A stretch of DNA of 64,000 nucleotides from Holacanthus passer (GCA_025331565.1 JAFREQ010000043.1:2480001-2544000), one strand, 5' to 3'; shown: positions 1-14,800, numbered from the stretch's first letter. Notes: generated by a model from the letters alone, not told the origin. A program made the numbers and translations.

Positions 1-999
1 TATGAGACACACTGCAGTGCACACGTCAGCATTATAAATAGTACTTTGTCTCCCTCTAGTGGATTTGTAGGCTACGCAAACAACAGAACTGCAGTCAACA
101 ATTCAGTTTAATTCCAAATTGTAAATTATGCTTTTTGTAGCTTTTGTGATTTAAAAAAAAATCTGTGTATGTTCCTTTTGTGGTCCTGAATCACAGATAG
201 CTTGTTCGAGCTTGTTCGTTCCACTGGGACTACAGTGCAATTAAAAAATAAATAAATAAATAAATAAATAATATACATAATTAGATCTCTAAGAGAAGAC
301 CTGGACAAGTGAAAAGTGATTACTGAATCTTTATCGGGTGTAAATCCGGTTTCATGGATCCAGTCTGTCTGCTGTCTCCTGAGTCTGAACAGGTGCACTG
401 TGGAGGCAGCATGGTGCCTTCACGGGCAGGGGGGAAAACTTGTAAAATCTAAACGCTACAGTCAGACTCATGCATTAATATAGACATATGGATTTTGAGG
501 CACTATCACACATTTCTATTTTTCTTTCTCTGTCCGCTTTGACAGCAGAACAGTCAAACTATGTCACTATCTTAATCACTTTAACATAAGAGTTGTTTAC
601 AGCGCTTTAATTAACATATTTTTGCCCATATGCACTCGCAAAATTACCACTTCAGTAAACCGTTTCTTAACCGTTTCTTAAACATAAAACAATGTGGCTT
701 TTTCAATACATCTACATTCAAAAACTATGTGGAATATTATGAGGGTTAGATGAGTTTGCGTTAACAGCCTGGAAGCTGGAGTGTACGGGGATCGCTTGAA
801 CGCAGCATGAGACGGTGCGTTCACAGTGCTGACGAGCCGTTGCTTGCGGAAACAGCTGGTGGTTTCTGTCACTTCGGGTTGAGAGCAGGATTAAAAGTTC
901 AATTTCGGCTCTAAACGGACTGAGTGCGTTTTGATTCGAGTCTCTGCCGCTTGTCCACCACGCGCCGGGACATGTCATCCAGTGAACGCCACTTTCTCG
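1..999. other. Upstream flank of rbbp6, no gene recognised
   Basis: AT-rich sequence with a short (AAAT)n run near 247-270. No exon, RNA gene or conserved coding frame is visible. The last 250 bases become richer in CpG and lead into the presumed rbbp6 promoter. Minus-strand open frames at 678-978 have no recognisable content and I treat them as chance. Confidence 0.5.
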
Positions 1000-1161
1000 G
1001 TTAATTAGCGAGCTAGCTTGGTGTTGCTAACGCCGGCTAACTTTGTAACGTTCGTCCCAGAGCAACAACTAGCGGGATTCAGAGCGTCTGTCAGCAGCAG
1101 GAGCGAGTGTCAGCTGTCGGTTTTCTGGGAGTACAACACGAGGTTTTTGTCTAATTTCATT
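1000..1161 (+). promoter_or_regulatory. rbbp6: Presumed rbbp6 promoter and 5' UTR
   Basis: This is a CpG-containing stretch directly before the rbbp6 start codon, with no TATA box evident. From about 1055 it is recognisably repeated at 18940-19049 before the tandem copy, so the duplication carried at least part of the 5' UTR. The transcription start cannot be fixed from sequence alone. Confidence 0.45.
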
Positions 1162-1327
1162 ATGACTCATGTTCACTATAAATTCTCCTCCAAACTCAGC
1201 TACGACACGGTGCTTTTTGACGGCCCGCGCATCACGTTGAGGGACCTGAAGCGGCAGATCATGGGCAGGGAGAAGCTCCTGTCTGGAGACAGCGACCTCC
1301 AGATCACAAACGCTCAGACCAAGGAAG
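1162..1327 (+). CDS. rbbp6: rbbp6 exon 1, first part of DWNN domain
   Basis: The exon encodes residues 1-55, starting MTHVHYKFSSKLSYDTV, which matches the vertebrate RBBP6 start nearly residue for residue. DWNN is a ubiquitin-like fold found only in this family. The ATG at 1162 is chosen because the family always begins a few residues before HYKFSSKL. The exon ends in phase 1 before gtaaga. Confidence 0.95.
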
Positions 1328-4300
1328 GTAAGAAGACGTGTGTGTGATAAGATAAGAGTGTGTGTTTGTCTGGGTCTGTTTGAACTTTGGATGAAAACAC
1401 GTGGTCCAGGTTTGACAGGGGTTGTGTCACCTCTTCGGAGGGGGGGGGTCCAGAAAAGTCAAACCCTGACAAAAGGCTCTAATGAATGGGGACACATTCC
1501 TGCTGCGTTCACGGTTCAGGCCCTTCATTAAACAGCTCTGATGTCGCTGGAACAGTGGCATGTAGAAAGTCCCAACATGAGATGTGGGATAAAAATAGCA
1601 AAGGTAGGGTGAGGAGCACAGGCCGGACATGACCATAAGAATAAAGGCCAGACACAGAGACATGAAAATCAGCAATATTGAGATCGTGAGTGATTAGTAT
1701 TGCAGGCAAAGAAGGCAAAAAAGAAGAATGACATGCAGATCAAATATGATAATCACACATGAATTTTAAGACTTACCCAGAATGAGTTCATATCCTGCAG
1801 ATAAGCTCTGAAAACATGTTTTTCCACTGCAAGCAACAACCAGCCCTTTGTGTGACAAAAAAAGATGTGTGTAGTGTTAGAGTTTACAGAAAGAAGAAAA
1901 AGACAATATAAAAAGCAGTAAGCAAAAATGAATATGTTGCCATATGTTATATGGGGGTTAAGGGTGTCACACTTTTCAGGCACATTTTTCAGGTTTCTTT
2001 CATCAGATGTCTGAAAGCAAAGCTGTGTCATGCAGCCTCTGGTTTTCTGAAGACCAGACTGCAAGATCCAAAGGGTGTCAGTATGTTCCTGAACTTTGGT
2101 TTGATTCACAATTCAGAACTTGTCATGAGTCATGTTAAGTGTGTTGACAGGCTGTAAAACTTATATTAAGTCTTTATTGCCTTGTTTGAAGCAGTGTGAA
2201 TAATCACACTCAAAACATTCTGTATCACTTCAGGACTTAGCTATTTATCCATTCAACAATTAGACTGATCTATTTAATATATATAGTGTAATAGATTCTG
2301 AATCCATCTAGACCTGAAACAATTAGTTGATTAATCAATTAGTCAATCAACAAAATCTTATGTAGCAACTATTTTAATGATCTTTCAATTGTTTTAAGTA
2401 ATTTTATAAGCAAATTATTGACTCCAGTCTCATGTGTGATATTTACTGGCTTTCTGAGCCTTCTAGTGTTTGATAGTAAACTGATTACCTTTGGATTCAT
2501 TGGTGAATCAAGAAAATAATCAGCAGATAAAGAAAATAATCATTAATTGCAGCCATTATCAAGCCAAGACTAAAGACCTGAAATAAAATGATTCCTGTTC
2601 CAGTACCAGACCAAAGAGTCAGTCTAACATTAACTGAGTGTCACTGAAGGGTGCACGATTTCTCAATACCCCTGAAGATGGGGTTTATTCTTCTGACGGT
2701 AAATATTTGCCAGGATCTCTAAAATCCTAACTGAGCTCATTTTGTGTGAGCTGATCCCTCCACTTTAAACCCTCACCTTCTCCATCTGTCCCCCTCAGAG
2801 TACACAGATGATGAAGGTCTGATCCCCAAAGGCTCCTCCGTCATCGTCAGGAGAATCCCCATCATCGGAGTCAAATCCAGCTCAAACAGCAAGACCCGCC
2901 ACACGTAAGTGTATTTTTTTGGTCTGTAGCCTCCACCCTGTCTACAAGAACCACCACCTGGCACCTACAAGTCTGCCTTTAGTGTTGACTCACTCTTACA
3001 GGATTGCACCAAGAAATAATGCTCTGAGTATTGGCTCATAGAACTTTTCACAATAAGCCTCCTATGGCAATGAATGTTAGCTCAAACTTTAATTGAGTTT
3101 AGATCATTTTGATATAAACATTAGACAAAGTATTGGCCCAAAATGTTCTATTTTAATTTTGTCAGCTTCTGCAAAGTTATGTTATAGTAAATCAAAACAT
3201 GAGCTAACAGCATAATCAATAAGAATATTTAGAAATAAAGAATTTATAGAATAGAATTATGAATTAAAAATTTGAACACTGCTCAGCAATGAATGTAGCT
3301 CTTATTAGTATGAATGTGCAGGTTGATATGATACAGGAGTATTGTTTTTGCTTATTGGGATGTGGCATGTGTTTGCTGGTAGAGGACCACAATGGTGAAG
3401 AAAACAATGCTCTCAACAACATCATGATGAATCCATTCAGATGCCTGTTGCAGATTCTTGCAGCTGATGATCAACAGCTGATTAAACAGGGTTTTTTTGA
3501 GTATCATTTCCATGATAAAATATGCCAGCAGGACAAGAGGAGAGAGTAGAAGTGTAACTCCATGGCGACGTTCACAGGGATTACCCAGATATCAGTCAGG
3601 CTTAGACAGGAGAGCCAGCAGTGGTGTGGGTTTTATGCATGGAAAGCAGGAAAAGACCTCACTGGAACAGACTGGTGGTCATGTGATTAGCCCCGTCAGC
3701 AGCATGCAGACGAGTGGAGAGGAATGAGGGCTAAAGGGTGGTGTAACACTGCACACAAGATTGACAATATCAAAGTAAGAGTTAACTGTGAGTCATTTCA
3801 ACATTCACATTTTACATTCAACTTGAAATTTCATTTTAAACTCAAAGGAAGAATTCACTGTAAATACATTTCGCTAGCAAAAATAGTTGTTGGTCAATGT
3901 AAGTGGCATTTCTGGGTCCAACAAGAGTTCAGTGGAGTGTTTGTCATACTAGTCAGTTAACTAGGCCAGATGTTGAGATTTTGATGCTGCACAAATCACA
4001 ATTTTCCCATCAACACTGAGCAGACAGTGTGAGAAATCTATCACAGACATAGATCAAAATTTCAAGACAAGGACAAGAAAAAAAGTAAATGTTTTATATG
4101 CTTTTACAAATTGCAACAATAGCCACTGTCATGACTTTACAATACCTTACTTAAATACACACTGACTTGATGCACAGCTGAACGAAACAAGTTCATATAT
4201 TCTTTAGTGGCATTCTGAGTAATTTAGGAACTCGTACAGAGTCTGATATTGAAAAAATAGGTGGGTGTTGACATCCAGAGCCAGGGTTACAGTGTGGTGC

Positions 4301-7300
4301 CCACCCTGAGGAGCCAAGGACCTTCCCACTGACTACTTTTAAAACATCATTACATGTGTGATTGACTGTTAAGATTGTCTTGACATTTATATTTTATTCT
4401 GTCTTTCGTTGATGTCAAATAGTGCCAATAACATGCTGTAAAAATTATTTCCTTTTGTGTTTCAGTGAGCGGTCGGACGTCCAGCTTCACCACACCTTTG
4501 GAGCCGTCAAAGCAGTACGTAACCAAACCCAATCCCACTGCACCTCCTCTCCCGCAGCTCCACTAAACACACACATTGTTAGCGTAGCCTAATAGCAGTG
4601 TTTGAACATTAGTTGAATGTTTGCTTTGGTACGATTAGTTTAAACAAATGAGACCACAATCTAAATCATTGAAAACCTCCATTTCCTCTATTGCAGTTTA
4701 AGTTCCTGTCGCAAAGAGGAAGTGGTACTCAGTATTTGATTTACAGGGAGCTGCTCTCAAATACATCAAATTGTGCAATGGCAATAAATAAAAATAAATT
4801 AAAAAGCATTATTTTAGACCATGTACAAGAAAGAGAAGTGAAGTTTACGATTTAACCAGTGCTACATACTTCGCCATAATGGTAAACCTGTATATTTGAT
4901 GTCTAATAAAGGCTCTCAGCTGGTAATTTAACAAGATGCTGTATCACCAGTCAGTGTTTATAGCTGAAAATCATTCAGTATCTGTGGGTGGTGGGAGCTG
5001 CTCGGGCGGGTCAGACATTATCATGCACGCCAGCTATTCATAGCTGATAAACCCAACTGTTGCTTTATGATGCTGCCACTGCAGACAGTTGTTCTCCAGC
5101 AGTCTGTTCTCCACGAGCTGCTGCAGCACTGGCTCACTTCCTCTCAGGCATCATGTAGCATTTGGAGATGTATATATTATTAGCTTCTTTTAATAGCTGT
5201 GCAGTCTGTGCTGTTACATTAAAGGCTTTTAATTAAAGGTTTTTATTTTAGTGTTCCCAGATGGGAGTGGAGTCCACTGCCCACAAAAGAAATGAATGTG
5301 TCAGAATGAATAATTTAGCATCAGGATAATTGAAATCTACAGAGTGAAGTGAACGGATGCTGGGAAGGTTTATCAGTAACACGAGCTAAACTCTTCAAAT
5401 TCAGTCAGGAAACCGATATCTGTGAATGTCCTGAATTGGAATTAAAGACGACAAAACAATATAATATCACCAGAACCTCTCTTACTATAACGAAAGAGTC
5501 ATTATCAGTTATATTATTCAGGCTGGATTTATAGTATCTTAGCTTTATTGTAGGAACAAAAAAGCAAACATTACCTGTCTTAAACCGTCTTCTCAGAAAC
5601 CAACTGGTGCACCTTTGTTCTTTTATGCAAAATTCTTGCAGTGCGGATTTGTTTATGATCCTGTCGACTAACTCAAACACATCTCAAAAGCTTTTACTCG
5701 CTACAGTCTGAATTAGTGTGCACTGACCTGACCTGATTTTTGTCTCTGGTTTCTCAGTAGGAGAAGTGTCTGCCACTCTTCTTAGTACTATGAGTCTGTC
5801 GGACTTCGCATACTTTTTCTTTTGTGTTTTTTTCACCAATAAAGTCGTTTGTATGAAGCTGTCTTATGTATTGATTATGTGTTTGACTTCACTGGAGAGA
5901 AAGACGCTGAGGGACAACCACAGCCAACATTTTGAAGACATCAGTATCTGTCATCATTGGACATTTCTGATCGATGGTTAAAATCTTGTGTCAACATTTT
6001 TCCTTTTGTGGGAAAGACAATTTGATCTTAAAAATAAGAGTCCACATACTGGAGTCATACTGGATATTGGACAAGCTTAAAGGAGAACTTAGTATTGCTC
6101 ATTCGCTCATTCAAGAGGTCTCAAAAATCCATATTTAAAAAAAGAAAATCAACGCAGAGTAGGCAGAGATATCCTGAATTATAGTCATTTTAGTCCCCAG
6201 TATGGGTTTATTTTAAATGAAACAATGAGGTTTTAAGTGGCAACTTTAAACTTTGAAGTGTGTTGTGGTTATGATTTATGAATACACGTTAATGTGTGAA
6301 TATTTGGCTTCATGTTGTTTTTCAAATCTTATTTTGTTATAAATCCATTTATTGAGTTAATATAAGGATGGGTAGTCACAATATTTGATTCTGACTGGCT
6401 CACAACAACATGTGTAAAATAATATAACTTTCTGAATAAAAATCTGTAAATCAAGCAAATCTTGTCAACAGACAGAAAGGAAGTAAAAAAAAAAAATAGA
6501 AATTAAAAAAAAAAGAATCTACAGCCACTGCAGCTGTGGTCAGACCAGAGTAATGTCAGCATGTTAACATGTTCTCAATGACAATGCTAACATGCTGATG
6601 TTTTTACTGTGTTCACCATGTTAATGTAGCATGGAAGCATGCTAGTATTTGATAATTGGCACTAAACAAAACCAAACAAATTTTTGAACTCGAGCTGATG
6701 GTGGTGTTACATGAAGAGTCATGATTGTGATCCTGATTCATCCTGTGGGAAACGCAAATGTTTGTGTTAAATTTCAACCCATCCAGTACTTGAGATATTT
6801 CATTCAGAAATGCAAACGCTAACTTCATGGTTGTGCTACATGAAAAGTGAGAGGATCACCAAAGTCATTAGGATTCATCATCTGGGAACCATGAATGTAC
6901 AGAATTTCATCTCAATCTAACGAGTAGTTGTTGAGATATTTCTGGACCAAATTAGTAGACCAACAAAATGACAGGCAGACTGACCTAGCTGGCTGTATGC
7001 TTGCAAAAGTTTCCTCATCTGTCACACATATTGATTTTGCTTTCCTGGTTGGCTTATCTCAGGGGTTCTCAAGGTTTTGATGACTGTGTGCCAATGTAGG
7101 GAGCCAGCATATGCTTGAGGGCCAAACTGGAAAACTCATCAACTTGTCATAGGATTTGTGATTGGTCTCAGAATGGCCTTTAAAATTAAATTCCTTGAGC
7201 ACCAAATTCGATGTGACTTTTCCACCTCACTTCCACATTAAACTGCTGAAGGGGTCGCATATAATGTTTCTGAGGGCCACCATTTGCCCGCAGACCACAC

Positions 7301-9231
7301 TTTGAGAACCCCTGCCTTATCTATTCAAGCACAGTGGTGCCAAGAACGGGTGCTCAGAAACAAGAGAGAACCGAGGTGATAGGAGGCACTGAGGGAGACG
7401 TTAGATGATGGTAGCAAAGATGTTTTTTATCCCAAAAAATGCTGACCTGACAGGTGATTTTCTCAGGGAGCATTATGTTGTTGGCTTCTTCATTTTTGAG
7501 AAGTGAGTTGGCAGGAGGTGCTGTGGCAGTAATCCTGCTGGATGCTGCTGTAAATTTTATCTCAGCTCTAAAGGTTATGAAAGTGAAAATTTGACACACA
7601 GCAGTTATTCTCATGTTACCCAGAAAATCACCAGTGGTACCAGGTTTAAAGCATCAAGTTTCACAGGACAAATTGTCTTGTTTTGGAGGAGAACTTGCAT
7701 TTTTTTCAGTGAAGGGTGTGTCTTTGCTGGTGAGACTTGAAAGTGTTTCTTTTCCAATATACAGTATATAAACACTGAGCTCTCAATCTTCTCCCAAGAC
7801 ATGTAACCTGGAGACTCTCACCACTTCATCTGAGAAACTGATTTTGTGTTTAATTCTAACAGATGGATCACCAGAGTTCTTCTGGAGCCTTGCCCCTTTT
7901 CTCCAAGGTATCCTCTCTCTTTTCTTTATTATTCAGCTTGTGCATATTTATCCTGGAGTCACAAGAATCACTAATCATATTAGATCATGTTAGACCTGCC
8001 ATTTCTGTGTCTGTTGCTCACAAACATTCATGTGTGTACACTCAGATGGTCAACCTGGCTGCTGCTGATTTGTCAGAGGACGATAAGATCAGAGCTTTAA
8101 TACATCAGTCCACCTATGACTCCATGAAGTGAGTTCTCTCTTGGCTTTCATTACTTAGGTCCATCTGAATTCACATGCCATACTCCTCCCTTATTTCCCA
8201 TCATGCTGTCCCTCTTCGGATACTGTGTATGTTACTTTTTCATTCACTTTCAGTCTCCCTTCTTTTCTTTAACTTTCTTTCTTCATCTTTTTCTTTCTCT
8301 AGTTACAACAAGAAGTTTGATGCTGTTCTACCAGCAAACTACACCTGTTATCGCTGTGGAAATAGTGGACACCACATCAGGAACTGTCCCACCAGTGGAC
8401 TAAGAGCAGAACATGTGAGGCAGTTTCTGTTGCACTCTTGCACAAGAAATGTATTTGATTAGTGTGCGTCTTTATATTTCTGCCATCCTTGTGTGTGTGT
8501 TGACTCTGTGTCTGGCATTAAATTTCGCAATGCATGTGTGTTTGACAGCAAGAGAAAAACTTGGAGGCCCCTCTGAGATTGAAGAAAAGCACAGGCATCC
8601 CTCGTTCCTTCATGGTGGAGGTGGACGATCCCAACATAAAGGGAGCCATGCTGACCAACTGTGGACATTATGCCATTCCTGCCATACACGCGTGAGACAA
8701 AAGAGTCTATGTTTAAGTGTCTTGTTTTGAAGGAATGGTTTGACAATTTGGGAAATACACTTATTTGCTTTCTTGCTGAGAGTTACATAAGATTGATACC
8801 ATGCTTGTATCTGCCTGTTAAATGTATGGCTATGGTTAGCAAGCTGTTAGCTTAGCTTAGCACAAAGACTGGAAATGGTGCTACAGCTAGCCAGGCTATG
8901 TCCGGAGGTCACAAATTCTCCTCTAAAGATCCTCTAAATGAGCACCTCTAAAGCTCATTAATTAACATCTCGTTTCTGGTCTGTATGGAAGCAGCCAGTA
9001 TAGTTAATGTACAAATTTATGAGACGTCTTCATCTGTCTATCTGTAGTAAGGCATACGCCATCGGCAAGAAGGAGAAGCCTCCGTTCCTTCCTCAGGAGC
9101 AGCCCAAGCCAGAAGAAAAGGAGGATCCTGTACCTAACGAACTCCTCTGTCTCATCTGTCATGACCTGCTGAGTGACGCTGTGGTCATTCCCTGCTGTGG
9201 AAACAGCTACTGTGATGACTGTGAGTGTCTG

Positions 9232-9279
<48 letters not shown>

Positions 9280-11856
9280 ACCCAGATCAACTTATATATG
9301 TTATCATTCTGACCCTGATGTACTGTATCAATATTTGAAGTGCAGGAATCCACTGTGTTACTTGGTAACTCCCAAAATTAGAATAACCACTAAACCAGCA
9401 GAACCAGTAAATTTTATCACTGCACTTGGAACAACAACAGATAATTACTTTAACATTAATATAGAACAATAGTTGTTAAAACATTCCCAGTGTTAATATT
9501 AGCACATGTGCACTATATATTGTTTGTCATCATAACTCATCAAAGGTGTTGTGACCATTCTTCAATCTAATATTTACATCCCTTCTTCTTTTGCTCAGGC
9601 ATTCGCAGCGCCTTGCTGGATTCAGAGGATCACACCTGCCCCACTTGTAGCCAACCAGATGTCTCCCCTGATACCCTGATAGCCAACAAATTTCTCCGAC
9701 AGGTGAACTGACAAACAAATGGAAAATATGTATTGGTGTTGGAGTTGGAGGGGAATGGAGAGACTTAAATAAATGTTTTTTTGAAAGGGGATTTGTTTGA
9801 TCGGAAGCTTTTTCGTTGTTTCTCCCACCGCAGGCTGTGAACACTTTTAAAAAAGAGCAAGGCAACACTAAAAGTCTGCGACAAACGTGTGATGCATCCC
9901 AATCCCAAAATCCAACCCCAACGCCGAGCCCTGTTCCCACTCCGCCACCTCTCATCATGCAGAGCCAACCTCAGAAGCCTCACCACTCAACCCACAGCCA
10001 GCAGGTGAGCCTCATAATGATGTGTCTCATCTGGGAGGGAGGCACAAAGAAAGAATAGCACAGTCCCTGTGTGACTCAGGAGCAAACAGAATAATTATTG
10101 TTTTCTTTTCCCAATCAGATGTTTGTCAGGTCTCAGAGTGGTTACCATTAAAGCAATTGTTAGAAAACACAATATACTGCAATTTAAAGTAACAAGAAAT
10201 GTGCATGTAATTGTCATTGATATTTTCTTTTGTAGATGTTCTTTGTTATTGTTAATTATTATGTCTGCTGGACGTTTGTCTTAAGATTGACCTTTTTCTC
10301 ATGCTTGTTCTGTTATATTCTGATCCCTGCTATGTTCTCTTGTTGCCTCCCTTTTTAGGATCCTCAGTCAGAGTCACAGTCACCAACTGCAGACACACCG
10401 TCATTGTCTCAGGTGTGTGAGGCTTCTCCCACAGCAACAGGTCCTGCCCCTGCTGCCAACATGCTGAGCACATCTCTCCAGCCTGTGCAAAGCCACCTGG
10501 AGATACCTGACAAGTAACGTCACATATTTCGTTTTTACACTGAAATTAGCCTGTATATGCAGGGTTTTTATACATGCAGGTAAACCCAATAATAAATAGG
10601 TGATAGACTCCTTTCCTGTTGTCAGTAGACAACCTTATCTTTTTGGGGTTTTTTCTGGTGTCACGTTCAACATCAGGAATGTGCCAGAAAACAGGGAACA
10701 GTAAAAAGCAGCATGGAGGCCACACAATTACAATTTTACAATGCTTTTTAATGTCTTTTACTTTAGTCTCTCTTTCAATCTCAACACCATCTAAATGATG
10801 TCACTGTTGACCGTCGTTCCCAGACTGTAAAAAATTGTACATAATGTTCATGACTATTCACATGCCAGTATCTGGAATTTCAGCATGCATTGTGCCATCA
10901 TGCCGGGAAAGAGGTAAAAAGTAGCATGCCCACCAGGGTGTCATGTTTCCATTATTACTGGAGCCGATAAATCCCTCTGACTACTGCAGAGTCATTTGAC
11001 CTGGGAATAAATGCCGATTGCACCCTTTCCCATTGAAGGCAAAGCCAGATGTTAGTGGTTAGTTAGTGTAAGTGTGTTTTTTGTCCAGTGTAAAAGTTTT
11101 TTTTAGGGATGCGGTGTGTCTAAGTGGTGTTGGTGACATTGGTTCACTCATTTGCGGTGCATCTGCTGCCTCATCTGGTTGTTAACTCATGACTGGTCAG
11201 ATTTATTGTAGCTGTACCTTAAAGTTACGATTTTGAACTTGTAATCCTCTTCTGTTTTATGTCTGACAAAGTAGATCCTTAAGCAGAGTTTGCATCAGTG
11301 GGTACAGCCTTCAAGTACCCAGAGAAGTTGAACATTTGGTGCAATCACTGATCACTGACATGATGCAGCTTCATGGATTTGAGTTTGAAGAACTTGCAAA
11401 CAGTCTTGCAAACTGATGTGGTATCATCATGTATCTACTGTTTATTCAGAGAGGCTGAAGAGAAGCCATATGATGACTCAGCGGCTGCTGCCCCTTCTGT
11501 ACTGGTTTTGCACAAAGACCCCACTGCTGCTCTGTCGCAGCTGATACCACTGGTGAGGACACAAACACACACACTGACACAGACACCCTAACTCCATGTG
11601 ATAAAGTGTCTCTGTATGAAATCTGTGATGTCTGTTCAGGTTAACCAGACTCCATCAGTACAGCTGCCCCAGACAGTCAGTGTGAATCTACAGCAGTCCT
11701 CCTCAGGTGAGTGATGAAGAACAGTCTCATTCTGTCTGTTCATTATATTCTCATTATACTGTAAACATTACATTTTTACAGTACATTTTTCCCTAAATCC
11801 ACAGCTCCAGCCCCAAGATACTCTGGCCCATCAACATGCTGGGATAGGTCAGTGAA

Positions 11857-11889
<33 letters not shown>

Positions 11890-14800
11890 TGTGTGTGTGT
11901 GTGTGTCTGATCATCAAGACTGATGTCATTTCCTCTCTCCCCCGAAGCTCCTCCTCCTTCTTAGGTTGTCCCCCCGGAGGCTGGAATGAAGCGAACACCC
12001 AGCAGCTTCCTCCGTCTTCCTCTTCCTCTATATATCCAGCAACTCCTCCACCTCTCTTTCCCTCCCCCATTTCCACGCTTTCCTTGCCGCTCAGCAGCCG
12101 CTCAACAGTTACCCCCCTGGATACCCACCTGCCAAGCCCGTCTGGACTTTTCCAACCCCCCAGAGTGTCCCCATCCCTTCCCTCTGCTCCTCTGCCTCCA
12201 CCTCCTCCATCTCCCCCCTCATCCCCAAGGAGATGTACAGGCATCAGAGAAAAAATGAAAGGTAAATGAAGCACTCGACTGATCTACATTTTTCCAAGCA
12301 GTCATGTCCATGACAGGCTGTTTGTAAGTTGCTAAAAGTATCCAAATGTCTTGAAATGTTACTGTAGGGAGACTTAATTTGCCAGCTGATTTATCCTTTA
12401 AAAAACAGTCTCTACTTCAGTTCCAGGCAACAAAAGACACTTTAAATTGGCCTTATTGAAACTTGAAGATTCTGTTCTTTAAGTTGTGGATTTTGTAAGA
12501 TATTGTAGTATGAGTACAATATACTTTTAATTACATGAAATGTGGACCTCCCCTAATTGCTGTTCTCTCTCTCTGTCACTCAGGTCACCTCACAGAGGAT
12601 CTACCTACAGATGCTCCTCCTCTCGCTCTAATTCAAAGTCTTTGAAGTCCAAGTCTTCTCGCTCCTACTCTCGCTCTTCAAGCAGGTCCACATCCCGTTC
12701 CCGGTCCAGGTCCCAAGGCAGATCAAGGTATTTTGTGCCCTTTTTCTAAATTTTCTTTTTGTTGTAGCAGAAACAAATCACGTCATCAAGAAGCATACAG
12801 CATCATGGCTGTGTCACAAAAGTGAACCACTGGTACTCACCTGCAAAGTACATATATATAATAGACCAACCGATTTTTAAAAATGTTGGACGATAGTAAT
12901 TTTTTTTTTTTCATGAAAACAATCTTGATACAAATCCCTTCAGATACATACATCGCTGGCCATTTTACAGTTGAATAATTAACAAGTTAGTGCTCTCTGG
13001 TGGACAAACTGTAATGGTGACACTGTTTCTAAATTAACCCAAACCTAGCGCCAGCATACGTGGTCTAACCAATATACAATTTTTTTCTTCAGGTTTTTAT
13101 TAAGACTGATGTTTAGGAAACCTTTTAGACATTAGACAAAATGTGGTTTCCTTTATCTCGTTCTTTCATAGACAAGGTGAACAGAGAAATAGAAATAGAG
13201 ACAAGTCAAGCCATGACAAGACAATGGTGTCTTAAAAATGCATTACATATATGACACGTCTTTTTTTTTTTTTTTTCCAGACCCCACTCACCATACTCCT
13301 GCCACAGACAACCCCACACCCGCTCTCATTCCTCCCACTCCTATAGCTATGGTTACAAACGCTCCCCTACACCATCCTCGTCATCTTCACCTCGAGTGGC
13401 TTACCGATCCAGGTCCAAGTCTCCGTTGGATCACCGCAGAAACAGTCATCACAGTCGGCATCACAGTAAGAAAGCCACTTCAAGCAGGCACAGCTCCAGG
13501 AGGCGAGGAGAACACTCCCAGAGGGAAGAGGGAGGCTCAGGGAGGAGTTTAGCCAGTTACGTGTATGCTCAGCAAACTAGCAGCCAGGAGCTGAGCCACG
13601 AACGCTACCTGCAGTGGAAAAGGGATTACAAAGAGTGGTGTGAGAAATATTTCAACAGCTATGTCGGCCACTTCCAACACCTGCCTCCTCCCCTCCTCAG
13701 TCTTCCTCCATCTCCTTTTCCTCCGTGGGGGGACGGACAAGGAAACAGTGATCGCTCAAACTCAAACTCTGAATCTCGCCACCAACTCCAAGGTAGACAC
13801 AATGCCCAGATGGACGGGCACTCCCCTCCATCGCAGTCATCCAGTGACAGTCGCTCTCCTCCATCTCAATCTTCAAGTGACAGCCGCTCCACGGCATCTC
13901 AGTCATCTAGTGACAGTCGCTCCTCTCCGTCTCATTCGTCCAATGACAGCCGTTCTCCTCCCTCTCAGTCATCCAGTGACAGTCGCTCAACTCCATCCGA
14001 AGACGGCGGTCAGTCGAGGTGCGCTGAGAAGTACTGCCACCTTCCAATCACACTTACAATGGGCAGTAAAGAAGCAGAGCAGCAGGCAAACAGAAAAGAC
14101 CACAAGCAGGTAATCACGAAAAAATTGGAGAACCTTGGCAACTTAAAACATGAGCAAAAGAGCCTGAAGAAACACGAGGAAGGAAGAGGAGAGGAGTCTT
14201 CATCGTCTGATGCTGCAGACTCAACAGAAAGCTGCAGAAAGGACAAGAGGAGGCAAGACGCAACACAAAACACTCAACCAAATGCCTGCAAGGACGGCAG
14301 CCCAGTACAGGACAAAGCCACTGCCAGCGAGGCCTCACAATCAATCCAACCACTCCTGAAACCAGATAAACGTTTGGATAAAGACTACGAAAGAAAAAGC
14401 AGAGAACAAAGGAATTTGGGAATAGAGAAAGAACGGAGAAGAGGCAAATATTCAGACTCCAGGCAGAATGTGGAGAGACGGCACAAAGAAAAACCCAGCA
14501 AAGGGGCAAGTAGGGTGGATACAGATAGATACAGAAACCCTGAAGGCAGCAAAGCTTCTGACTCAAGATCAGAGAAGAATAGAAAAAGAAAAGGAGAGGA
14601 CACAGAGAGAAGTTCTGTTAAGCCTCAAAGCAGCAAATGCTCGAAAACAAAAATTGCAGAGGTCCCTGAAACCCACAAGAGTGAATCCCCGAATCCATCT
14701 GACAGAAAGAAACCAAAAACAGAGAAGAAAAAGGAGAAGAAAACATGGCCTCTGACAGAGAGAGACATCTGGGAGGAAGGGATGAAGGTGAAGCCGCAGA

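Larger units (their letters stand above)
1040..11150 (+). repeat. Source block of the rbbp6 partial tandem duplication
   Basis: Exon and intron sequence from the rbbp6 5' UTR to within intron 11 is matched block by block at 18930-25968. The parent block is longer because the copy has lost much of introns 1, 3, 10 and 11. Confidence 0.85.

Noticed and set aside
3289..3727. Matching open frames at 3289-3727 and 20936-21332 that looked like a shared gene
   Set aside because: They are duplicated intron-2 sequence, have no coding signature, and lie between well-defined rbbp6 exons.
9530..9986. Minus-strand open frames across rbbp6 exons 9-10
   Set aside because: They overlap well-supported coding exons on the plus strand and have no similarity to known proteins.
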